Shown piece after piece: positions 1 through 6,304 of a stretch of DNA of 9,201 nucleotides (positions within the stretch are counted from its first letter, which is position 1; each line of letters starts with the position of its first letter). The notes under the pieces were generated by a model. The model saw only the letters and a list, made by a program, of their open reading frames with translations. It did not search any database and was not told the DNA's origin. The stretch covers positions 1 to 9,201 of the forward strand of contig JAISDI010000245.1 of assembly GCA_031264895.1 (NCBI GenBank), read 5' to 3'. The position numbers and the translations under genes were made by a program. Source of the DNA: Endomicrobium sp. GTDB taxonomy: Bacteria > Elusimicrobiota > Endomicrobiia > Endomicrobiales > Endomicrobiaceae.

Positions 1-87
1 AGCAAATTCGGAACTCGCGGCAATAAAGACTAAGAGGATGCCGCTCAAACAACCGAATTTGATAATCTTCAAAAATCTTTCGCTCAT
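1..87 (-). CDS. 5' part of a probable secreted or membrane protein, cut by the left edge
   Basis: An ATG on the minus strand (complement of 85-87) opens 29 codons with no stop before the window ends. The peptide begins MSERFLKIIKFG and continues with a hydrophobic stretch (CLSGILLVFIAASS) followed by EFA. That is the n-region plus h-region layout of a Sec signal peptide, so the product would be exported or membrane-anchored. Codon use resembles the neighbouring genes. No strong Shine-Dalgarno site precedes the ATG (only AAGCGAG). It would be divergent from the large plus-strand block. Only the signal region is visible, so no function can be assigned. A stop-free run of this length can arise by chance, hence modest confidence. 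Confidence 0.4.
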   Translation of the reverse strand, partial: MSERFLKIIKFGCLSGILLVFIAASSEFA

Positions 88-106
88 AGACTCGCTTAGA
101 GGCGGC

Positions 107-230
107 GAACGGCAACGACAACGACTAACGACAAAAGCGAAAAGCAAAAGCAAAAGACAAATAGTACTCTTTATGTTTTTAATTCTCTTCTGTGAAGGGG
201 AATGACGACACGGCAACGACAAAACGGCAA
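107..230. repeat. Dispersed ACGGCAACGACAA motif
   Basis: The 13-mer ACGGCAACGACAA occurs twice, at 109-121 and 210-222, embedded in related ACGAC / AACGAC / ACGGCAA words. Its 9-nt core ACGGCAACG recurs at 9048-9056, next to the right-hand palindrome. These words therefore travel with the palindromic elements at both ends of the gene block and look like debris of one repeat family. No function is implied. Confidence 0.5.
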
Positions 231-279
231 AAATGGAGAGCGTTTTTTTACAGTAGGGTAATTGACCGGCGTGCCTGTC

Positions 280-354
280 TGTCACCCTGAACTCGTTTCA
301 GGGTCTGTCGTCAATTTTTTTACAACGAGATTCCGAAACAAGTTCGCAATGACA
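280..354. repeat. Paired REP-like palindromic element, two units in inverted orientation
   Basis: Unit A has perfect 8-nt arms ACCCTGAA (284-291) and TTCAGGGT (297-304) around a 5-nt loop. Unit B has arms ATTCCGAA (330-337) and TTCGCAAT (343-350), with one mismatch, around a 5-nt loop. Read on the opposite strand, B matches A at 19 of 27 positions (shared blocks TGTCA, GAACT, GTTTC and TCT), so the pair can also fold as one long hairpin with TGTCA (280-284) pairing to TGACA (350-354). The TGTCACCCTGAACTyGTTTCAGGGTCT theme recurs at 9011. Palindromes of this kind are, from memory, common intergenic repeats in many unrelated bacteria. They may act in mRNA stability or termination, but no clear T-run terminator is formed here. 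Confidence 0.75.
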
Positions 355-366
355 CAACTTTTAAAT

Positions 367-396
367 TTAACTTTTTTATAGGCGCTCATTTATGAA
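367..396 (+). promoter_or_regulatory. Weak candidate sigma-70-type promoter for the plus-strand block
   Basis: TTAACT (367-372) and TATGAA (391-396) each match 4 of 6 consensus bases of the -35 and -10 boxes, with an 18-nt spacer, and lie just upstream of the first gene. The region is so AT-rich that such matches arise easily by chance. It is listed only because a promoter is expected between the palindrome and position 440. Confidence 0.18.
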
Positions 397-428
397 TTAG
401 TTTGTGCCTTTATTTTTTAAATTAATGC

Positions 429-433
429 GGAGG
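429..433 (+). promoter_or_regulatory. Shine-Dalgarno GGAGG that fixes the DUF3467 gene start
   Basis: GGAGG lies 6 nt before the ATG at 440. The upstream in-frame GTG at 404 has no such site and would add a 12-residue extension absent from the family pattern, so 440 is the start used here. Confidence 0.85.
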
Positions 434-439
434 AAAATC

Positions 440-739
440 ATGGAAGAAAAAAAGGAAGCGAAAATTGAAATTGAAATAGACGAACAGACTTCAAACGGTA
501 TTTATTCAAATCTGGCTTTAATAACGCATTCCGAAAGCGAGTTTATCATAGATTTTATTTTCTTTCAGCCGCAAAACCGCAAAGCCAAAGTAAGAAGCAG
601 AATCATCACTTCTCCGGAACATGTCAAAAAGATGATAGCGGCTTTGCAGGACAATATCGCAAAATATGAAGCTAAATTCGGGCAGGTCAAAAATCCCTCA
701 AAAGACTTGGGAAGCACGAAAACGGAATATTATAATTGA
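440..739 (+). CDS. DUF3467 family protein, function unknown
   Basis: This is a 99-residue acidic, soluble protein with no signal peptide or membrane segment. It matches the DUF3467 pattern: a short charged N-terminus (MEEKKEAKIEIEIDE), then GIYSNLALITHSESEF-IIDFIF, then KAKVRSRIITSPEHVKKMIAALQDNIAKYEAKFG. Family members are about 100 residues, so it looks complete. The family is widespread in bacteria, but I know of no established function. The GIYSN and SRIITSP segments are the most conserved signature. The start at 440 is supported by GGAGG six bases upstream; the in-frame GTG at 404 is rejected. It heads the plus-strand block, with cinA beginning 11 nt after its stop, so it is probably co-transcribed. 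About 20 residues at the C-terminus (after KFGQ) are lysine/serine-rich and probably disordered. Confidence 0.9.
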   Translation: MEEKKEAKIEIEIDEQTSNGIYSNLALITHSESEFIIDFIFFQPQNRKAKVRSRIITSPEHVKKMIAALQDNIAKYEAKFGQVKNPSKDLGSTKTEYYN

Positions 740-750
740 GCGGTAAAATT

Positions 751-2079
751 ATGAAAATAGAGCTTATCTGTACCGGCAGCGAATTATTGGCCGGAAAATT
801 AAATACTAACGCTGCCTATATCGGCTCAAAACTTTTGTCTTTGGGTCTTAATTTGTCGTATATAACTACCGTCGGAGACAAAAAAAGCGAACTTTGCGCG
901 GAACTTCAAAGGGCATGCGGCAGAAGCAATATAATTATCGTGACGGGCGGTCTTGGCCCAACTTTTGACGATATAACCGTTGAAAGCGTTGCGGAAGTTT
1001 TAGGCATTGAAACATATGCCGCCGAAAACGTTTTAAATTCCATAAAAGAGTTTTTTGCAAAACGCGCGATTGCCGAAATACCGAAAATCAACGAAAGGCA
1101 GGCAAACGTGATCAAAGGAGCAAAAGTTTTGGAAAACCGTTTTGGAACCGCTCCCGGACAGATGATTCATTTTGAATACAAAGAAGGCGAAAAAAAAATA
1201 AGGAAGACAATATTTTTGTTTCCGGGACCGCCTCGGGAAATGCAGCCTCTGTTTGACGAAAATGCAGAACCTTTTTTTAAAAGTTATCATTCCGGAATAA
1301 GAAAAAATGAAGCTCTTCGCATATTCGGCCTTTCGGAATCCGCCGTTGCGGAAATGATAAAGCCGGTTATGGAAGCAGCCGGTTTTGGCGAAGGCGGCGC
1401 GGTTGAGTTTGGCATACTTGCAAGCGGCAGCATTATAACCGTAAAGTATTCCGTATCCGGCAGCGACGAAATGCTTGTCGATGATATCGCGGGAAACTTG
1501 AAATTTGAACTTGAAAAAGTTTTGGACGGTAATATTTTCGGTTACGGAAGCGACGAACTTGCGGATTGTCTGGGAAAGATTCTTATAGAAAACAAAAAAA
1601 CCGTCGCTCTTGCCGAATCCTGTACGGGCGGACTTGTGTCAAAAAAGATTACAGATACGGCGGGCAGCTCTATATATTTTAAAAGTTCTTTTGTAACTTA
1701 TTCAAACGAATCAAAAATAAAACTCGGCGTAAAAGAGGAAACTCTTCAAAATTTTGGCGCGGTAAGCGAAGAAACCGCAAAAGAAATGGCGGAATGCGCT
1801 TTAAACGCCGCAGACGGCGATTATGCGGTTTCAGTTACCGGAATAGCAGGGCCTGGCGGCGCGACAAAAGAAAAGCCCGTCGGGCTTGTTTTTATCGGTG
1901 TGGCGTCAAAAAGAGAAACAAACGTTTTTAAATGCAGTTTTCACGGAACAAGAAAAGATATAAGAGAACGGTCTGCAAATACGGCGCTTGACCTTCTCCG
2001 TCGTAAAATTTTGAACGACGGCGCGGCTAAAAACGCGAAAAAAATGTCGGCGCAGATTTTGAAAGGCAAAAAAAAATGA
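751..2079 (+). CDS. cinA: CinA family protein, NMN deamidase with N-terminal MoCF-type domain
   Basis: At 442 residues this is the usual length of full two-domain CinA. The N-terminal molybdopterin-binding-like domain (COG1058, described as an ADP-ribose pyrophosphatase) shows VTGGLGPTFDD at 64-74 and FPGPPREM at 157-164. The C-terminal PncC domain hydrolyses nicotinamide mononucleotide to nicotinic acid mononucleotide in pyridine-nucleotide recycling; it shows AESCTGG at 288-294 and VTGIAGPGG at 362-370, then KPVGLVF. Both domains look intact. The ATG at 751 is chosen because CinA proteins begin M-K/R-x-E-I. An in-frame TTG at 736 with GGA nine bases upstream would add five residues and overlap the preceding stop, so it cannot be excluded. 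The gene ends in GGC-A9-TGA, overlapping the thpR ATG by 4 nt. The cytosolic enzyme probably shares an mRNA with its neighbours. Confidence 0.95.
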   Translation: MKIELICTGSELLAGKLNTNAAYIGSKLLSLGLNLSYITTVGDKKSELCAELQRACGRSNIIIVTGGLGPTFDDITVESVAEVLGIETYAAENVLNSIKEFFAKRAIAEIPKINERQANVIKGAKVLENRFGTAPGQMIHFEYKEGEKKIRKTIFLFPGPPREMQPLFDENAEPFFKSYHSGIRKNEALRIFGLSESAVAEMIKPVMEAAGFGEGGAVEFGILASGSIITVKYSVSGSDEMLVDDIAGNLKFELEKVLDGNIFGYGSDELADCLGKILIENKKTVALAESCTGGLVSKKITDTAGSSIYFKSSFVTYSNESKIKLGVKEETLQNFGAVSEETAKEMAECALNAADGDYAVSVTGIAGPGGATKEKPVGLVFIGVASKRETNVFKCSFHGTRKDIRERSANTALDLLRRKILNDGAAKNAKKMSAQILKGKKK

Positions 2080-2603
2080 GATTGTTTGCCGCCGCGTTTA
2101 TTACGCAAAAAATTGCGGAAAAAATGTACGAATACTGCGAGCCGTCAGCCGAATATTTTAAATTCAAACGCGTACCGCCTGAGAAAATGCACGTAACGGT
2201 CAAATATTTCGGCGATGAAGATTATGAAAACTGCCTGAAAATCGTTGAAAAATCAGTCAAAGATATTGAAAAATTTGAAATTGCCGTAAAAGGCGTAAAT
2301 TTTTTTTCGCGCGGAAAATATGCAGGCGTTCTATGGGCAGGGATATACGATAAAACCTCTTCTTTAAATAAAATCGCTTTAAATATCGACGGTTCGCTTA
2401 AAAGCTATATCGCGCACATAACTTTGGCGCGTTTTAAAAACGGCATTGTTGAAAACTCGGTTTTGGATAAATATTTATCGGAAAACTCGGCAAAAGAAAA
2501 AGAGTTCGGAAATTTTACCGTAGAAAGAATTGTTCTTGCCGACAGCATTTTAGAAGCGCGCGCAAGCCGTTACAAAATTTTAAAAGAGTTTTGTTTAAGG
2601 TGA
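2076..2603 (+). CDS. thpR: RNA 2',3'-cyclic phosphodiesterase (2H/LigT family)
   Basis: This 175-residue member of the 2H phosphoesterase superfamily opens MRLFAAAFI and carries both catalytic HxTx motifs: HVTV at 39-42 and HITL at 114-117, followed by ARFK. Family members hydrolyse RNA 2',3'-cyclic phosphates to 2'-phosphates and were first described as 2'-5' RNA ligases. The segment KYAGVLWAGIYD is the usual strand before the second half. From there to the second His I count about 21 residues, roughly ten fewer than I expect for typical LigT, so an internal loop appears shortened. Its ATG overlaps the cinA stop (ATGA), and GAAAGG at 2061-2066 can serve as ribosome site. cinA-ligT pairing is known, often followed by recA (for example in Deinococcus); recA is absent here and hydS follows after 4 nt. 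Confidence 0.92.
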   Translation: MRLFAAAFITQKIAEKMYEYCEPSAEYFKFKRVPPEKMHVTVKYFGDEDYENCLKIVEKSVKDIEKFEIAVKGVNFFSRGKYAGVLWAGIYDKTSSLNKIALNIDGSLKSYIAHITLARFKNGIVENSVLDKYLSENSAKEKEFGNFTVERIVLADSILEARASRYKILKEFCLR

Positions 2604-2607
2604 TAAA

Positions 2608-4329
2608 ATGGCGGAAAAAATTGTCTACACACTATCGGCAAAATGTAAAGACTGTTACCGGTGCATAAGAGTATGCCCCGTGAAAGCTATAAGTTTTTCC
2701 GGTTCGCAGGCCAATGTGGACAATGAAAAATGTATAGTCTGCGGAACGTGCATAAGGGAATGCCCGCAGGGCGCAAAAACTTTCAGAAACGACGTTTCAA
2801 ACGTTGAAATAATGCTTGAAGAAAGTAAGGAAAACAACTCAAAAACCGCGGTAACTCTTGCTCCGTCGTTTGTCTGCGCTTTTAACGGCGATGAAATAAA
2901 AAAAATACCTTCCGCATTAAAAAAACTCGGCTTTGATTACGTTGCAGAAACGGCAGTCGGAGCATACGATACGGCGATAGCTACGGCAAGGCTGTCGGCT
3001 AAAAAAAACAATAAATCTGAAATATGCACGGCATGTCCTGCGGCTGTAAATTATGTGACTATGTACAGAAAGGAGAGTACGGACAGCCTTATAAATGTCG
3101 TTTCCCCGATGATAGCGCATGCAAAAAAAATAAAGAAAAAACTCGGAGAAAACGCAAAAATAGTTTTTGCAGGGCCGTGCGTGGCAAAAAAAAGCGAAAT
3201 CCACTGGGAAAGCGTAAAGGGCTTTGTGGAATATGCTTTGACTTTTACCGAACTTAAAGAGCTTTTTGCAAATAACAATATAATTCTTTCGGAACTTGAA
3301 GACGGTTTTTTTGACGAAGAAGTTCCGGGAAAATCAAGATTTTTCCCTTTGCCGGGCGGGCTTCTCAAAACGGCCTCGATTGAAAACGACGGTTTGGACA
3401 GACAGACTTTTCACGTCAACGGTTTTGAAGATTTTAGAAATGCCGTTGACGGCATAAAATCTTCAGACGGAACGTTGATCGAGCCGCTTTTTTGCGATAA
3501 CGGCTGCATAAACGGGCCGGGAATAAGCAATGATAAAAATATCTTTGAAAAAAGAAAAGACATAATAAATTACGCTTCCCAAGCAAAAACTTCCGGCGAA
3601 ACGCCTGAAGTAAACATTGAAGATTTGGAGATAAGTTTTTTGCCGAACTACAATGTCGAACATAAACAATATTCCGAAGAAGAGATAAAAAAAGTTTTGG
3701 CAAAGACTTCAAAATTTACAAAAGACGACGAACTTAACTGCGGCGCGTGCGGATACAATACGTGCAGAGATAAAGCCGCCGCGGTGCTCGACAATATGGC
3801 CGAGCCGGAAATGTGCATTCCTTTTATGAGAAAGTCCGCCGAGGTCAAAGCCGACAAAATATTTGAGACAAGCCCTAACGCAATAATAATTACCGACGAC
3901 AATTTTAACGTTTTATCCATGAACGGCGCTTTCAAAAAAATGTTCTTGACGTCCGACGCGCTTGTGGGAAAACACATTTCAGCTCTCTTTGATCCTTCCG
4001 AATTTTATGCATTGGCAAGTTCTAAAGAGCTTATGAGAAGCGGCGTCGTTTCGTATGACGCTTACGGCGTTAAATGCAGGCAGATAGTATACTTTCTTGA
4101 AGACGATAAACATTATATAGGAATTTTCATAAATATCACGAAAACTTCCCGCGATAAAGAAAAACTTAACGAAATAAAAAAACAAACTCTTCTCAAAGCA
4201 AAAGAACTTCTCGAACATCAGATCGAAACCGCGCAAAAAATGGCTCTTTTTTTGGGCGAAAGCACGGCAAAAAGCGAAGAACTTTTAGACCAGCTTTTAA
4301 AAATTTCGGAAAATGACGATGATCAGTAA
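2608..4329 (+). CDS. hydS: Sensory-type [FeFe]-hydrogenase with ferredoxin, FeS and PAS domains (group C, HydS)
   Basis: This 573-residue protein has, in order: a 2[4Fe-4S] ferredoxin domain (C13/16/19/23 and C42/45/48/52); an iron-hydrogenase large domain whose H-cluster ligands appear as C143 (TACP), C191 (GPCVAKKSE), C296 and C300 (FCDNGCINGPG); a further 4Fe-4S domain (C378/381/386/403, CX2CX4CX16C); a PAS domain (about 415-512); and a coiled-coil-like tail ending at 573. The proton-relay cysteine of catalytic enzymes (first C of TSCCP) is A142, as described for group C sensory hydrogenases such as Thermotoga maritima HydS. It probably senses H2 or redox state in the cytosol rather than making H2. 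It has no kinase domain, so output must go through partners. The next gene, a SpoIIE-type phosphatase, overlaps it by 17 nt, the usual context of this group. Maturases HydE/F/G would be needed from elsewhere. Confidence 0.93.
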   Translation: MAEKIVYTLSAKCKDCYRCIRVCPVKAISFSGSQANVDNEKCIVCGTCIRECPQGAKTFRNDVSNVEIMLEESKENNSKTAVTLAPSFVCAFNGDEIKKIPSALKKLGFDYVAETAVGAYDTAIATARLSAKKNNKSEICTACPAAVNYVTMYRKESTDSLINVVSPMIAHAKKIKKKLGENAKIVFAGPCVAKKSEIHWESVKGFVEYALTFTELKELFANNNIILSELEDGFFDEEVPGKSRFFPLPGGLLKTASIENDGLDRQTFHVNGFEDFRNAVDGIKSSDGTLIEPLFCDNGCINGPGISNDKNIFEKRKDIINYASQAKTSGETPEVNIEDLEISFLPNYNVEHKQYSEEEIKKVLAKTSKFTKDDELNCGACGYNTCRDKAAAVLDNMAEPEMCIPFMRKSAEVKADKIFETSPNAIIITDDNFNVLSMNGAFKKMFLTSDALVGKHISALFDPSEFYALASSKELMRSGVVSYDAYGVKCRQIVYFLEDDKHYIGIFINITKTSRDKEKLNEIKKQTLLKAKELLEHQIETAQKMALFLGESTAKSEELLDQLLKISENDDDQ

Positions 4330-5452
4330 ACGGCTTTATTTTGACGATTACGTATCGTCCGTACCAAAAAAAAATCAAAGCGTTTGCGGCGACATTTTCG
4401 GGATTTTAAGAAAGCCCGCATACACGCTTGCTATTTTATGCGACGGGATAGGCTCCGGGATTAAAGCCAATATTGCAGCAAACATGTGCTGCGAAAGGGT
4501 TAAAAACCTGTCTTTAAGCGGGCTGTCTTTAAGAAAAATTTTTGAACGCATTTCTTCCGAAACGGAAAAATCAAAAATATCGGACGGTTTTTACTGCGCA
4601 TTGTCCGCCGTTATGCTGTTTCCGGACGGCAGAGCGATTGCGGCGGCATACGAAATGCCTATGCCTTTTATGCTTACTGACGGCGGAAAATGGGTTGAAT
4701 TAAAACATGAGCGCGTCGGAATTTTTTATGAAGCAAACTTTAAATTGCGGGAAAACGACGCTCTTTGTTTCGTTTCTGACGGAATAACGCAGGCCGGTAT
4801 GGGCGCTGCCGGCGCGGTCGGCCCTGAAGGCGTTTTGAGTATTTTAAATTCTAGTCTTCACAAAATAATTATGGCCGACATGCCTAAAACTTTGACTTTA
4901 AAGGCCTGCGAAGTTTCAGGCTCTTTTGACGACGATACTACGGCTGCGGTTCTTTGCGCAAGGCAGGCAAATATGTTTTGCGTTTTTTCAGGAGCGCCGC
5001 TGCTGAAAACTTACGATGAAACGGCGGTAAAAAAACTTCTTTCTTTTGACGGGAAAAAAGCCGTGTGCGGCTCTACCACGATGGATATTTTTTGCAGGAT
5101 CACAGGCAGAAAACCAAAAATAGACGCGGCTTTTTTTACGGACTTTATTCCTCCGGAATATGAAATAGAAGGGCTTGATTTTGCTTCCGAAGGAGCTATA
5201 ACTTTAAACCAATGTTTTAATATTATGAACGATAAAGAAGTTTTGCAAAAAGAGCAGACGCCGCCCGCAAAACTTGCAAATTTGTTAAATGCGGCCGACA
5301 TAATTCATTTTATCGAAGGAATGTCGGTAAATAAAGGGCATGGCGATATAATGTTTAAACAGATGGGGATATTGCCTAGAGCTGAAATAATATATAAAAT
5401 AAGTAATGAACTTATAAAGTCCGATAAGATAGTATCAAAAGAGAAAATCTAA
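4313..5452 (+). CDS. SpoIIE/PP2C-type serine/threonine phosphatase linked to HydS
   Basis: The first ~215 residues form a PPM/SpoIIE phosphatase domain with metal-binding aspartates in the expected places: GD (26-27), LCDGIGSG (D44), FVSDG (D156) and SFDDDTTAAVL (206-210). The active site therefore looks complete, and the protein should remove phosphate from Ser/Thr of a partner. Residues about 218-379 form a separate C-terminal region (KKAVCGSTT, PPEYEIEGLDFASEGAITL) that I cannot assign; I recall a similar tail in other HydS-linked phosphatases. There is no membrane segment. The gene overlaps hydS. The ATG at 4313 is the longest start; the second ATG at 4319 is better spaced from GGA (4308-4310) and may be the true one. 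Coupled translation suggests HydS controls this enzyme. The substrate, perhaps an anti-sigma antagonist, is not encoded here. Confidence 0.88.
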   Translation: MTMISKRLYFDDYVSSVPKKNQSVCGDIFGILRKPAYTLAILCDGIGSGIKANIAANMCCERVKNLSLSGLSLRKIFERISSETEKSKISDGFYCALSAVMLFPDGRAIAAAYEMPMPFMLTDGGKWVELKHERVGIFYEANFKLRENDALCFVSDGITQAGMGAAGAVGPEGVLSILNSSLHKIIMADMPKTLTLKACEVSGSFDDDTTAAVLCARQANMFCVFSGAPLLKTYDETAVKKLLSFDGKKAVCGSTTMDIFCRITGRKPKIDAAFFTDFIPPEYEIEGLDFASEGAITLNQCFNIMNDKEVLQKEQTPPAKLANLLNAADIIHFIEGMSVNKGHGDIMFKQMGILPRAEIIYKISNELIKSDKIVSKEKI

Positions 5453-5467
5453 AAGAGGTAAGTTCAA

Positions 5468-6292
5468 GTGAAAAAGTTGTTTTTTGCGGCGCTGTTTTTC
5501 TTTTTAACTTTTACCGTTTTGTATGCGCAGGATGAAAGCGCAAAAACAAACGACGAGCAGCAACCCGCAGCGGCGCCGGTGAATTGGAAAACTTCCGGAA
5601 TTTTAACGTGGGCTTATAATCAGACGGCAGTAAGCGACAATTGGAAAGGAAAAGAAGGTTTTTCTAGGATGTGGCAGGTCAAACTGCTTTTAAGCGCCGA
5701 ACGCGATTCTTTAAAATCAAACTGGCTTACGACGTTTAAAGAGGAGTACGGAGAAAGCGATACAAAAAATACTTCCGAAATAAGCCTGGACTATTTGGAA
5801 TTTAACACGGTTTACACTTATAAGATTTATAAATTGCTTCAGCCGTATGCCTCGTTTTACGTCCAGTCGCAAAATAACGAATTCATGGATCCCGTAACTT
5901 ATATAGAGTCTGCCGGTTTGAATTTTACGGTTTTTTCAAACAATATTAATACGCTTAAAGTAAGAGCCGGCGGAGCGGTTAAACAAATTGACGATTCCGT
6001 TAACGGAAATCAAAGAAGCGGCGGCGCGGAAGCAGTTGTCAATTATGACTTGCTTTTTCATAAAGACGCAAAATTTGTTTCCGAAGCAAGATTATACGAA
6101 ACTTTTGAAAACGGCGAAGATTTTAGATGGGAAAACAAATTGTTTTTAAAAACAGGTCCGTGGTTTACTACCGAGTTCGGTTATAAAGTTTATTTTGAAA
6201 ATGCGCGGATCGCCTCGCATAACTGGCCGGACGATATTGAAAGTCTTATTTATGTCGCTTTGGGTTTTTCTTTTAACATATTTAAAAATTGA
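5468..6292 (+). CDS. DUF3078-like outer-membrane beta-barrel protein
   Basis: This 274-residue exported protein has a signal peptide (MKKLF...LTFTVLYA, probable cleavage at A20-Q21) and then a short low-complexity linker rich in Ala, Pro and Gln. The mature part starts VNWKTSGILTWAYNQTAVSDNW and goes on to W-L-T-T-F-K-E-E-Y-G, resembling DUF3078: W-x-GG, a QxxxxNW motif, then WxxxxxxxYG. The rest alternates hydrophobic and polar residues with many aromatics and ends in a strand (YVALGFSFNIF), as expected of an outer-membrane barrel. Its ligand or role is unknown. It starts with GTG at 5468, preceded by GAGG (5455-5458) nine bases upstream, and follows the phosphatase by 15 nt. It is probably co-transcribed with the sensor pair, which makes it a possible, unproven functional partner. 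Confidence 0.75.
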   Translation: MKKLFFAALFFFLTFTVLYAQDESAKTNDEQQPAAAPVNWKTSGILTWAYNQTAVSDNWKGKEGFSRMWQVKLLLSAERDSLKSNWLTTFKEEYGESDTKNTSEISLDYLEFNTVYTYKIYKLLQPYASFYVQSQNNEFMDPVTYIESAGLNFTVFSNNINTLKVRAGGAVKQIDDSVNGNQRSGGAEAVVNYDLLFHKDAKFVSEARLYETFENGEDFRWENKLFLKTGPWFTTEFGYKVYFENARIASHNWPDDIESLIYVALGFSFNIFKN

Positions 6293-6304
6293 AGAGAAGA
6301 TAAA

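Larger units (their letters stand above)
88..439. other. Intergenic region with repeats between divergent genes
   Basis: No convincing gene lies here. The region holds a purine-rich tract (about 107-160) with ACGGCAACGACAA motifs, a second copy of that motif at 210-222, a paired palindromic element at 280-354, and an AT-rich leader (355-428) before the Shine-Dalgarno site of the first plus-strand gene. One frame is open from position 2 to a stop at 203-205, but its later half is simple repeat and it has no family resemblance. Confidence 0.6.

Noticed and set aside
4..60. Inverted repeat AAATTCGG (4-11) / CCGAATTT (53-60)
   Set aside because: Eight bases with a 41-nt gap inside a likely coding segment is close to chance expectation and has no other support.
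2..205. Plus-strand frame open from the left edge to TGA at 203-205
   Set aside because: Its second half translates simple ACGAC/AAAAGC repeat into Arg/Gln/Lys-rich sequence and nothing resembles a family; the minus-strand signal peptide over the same bases is more convincing.
404..439. GTG at 404 as the start of the DUF3467 gene
   Set aside because: It has no ribosome site, while GGAGG sits 6 nt before the ATG at 440, where the family's usual start lies.
736..750. TTG at 736 as the cinA start
   Set aside because: It has GGA at usable spacing, but the CinA family start M-K-x-E-I aligns with the ATG at 751; it is kept only as an alternative.
3051..3368. 105-residue minus-strand open frame inside hydS
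   Set aside because: It is an antisense shadow of a well-supported gene, composed of complemented AAA and GAA codons (Phe/Ser-rich), with no ribosome site or family match.
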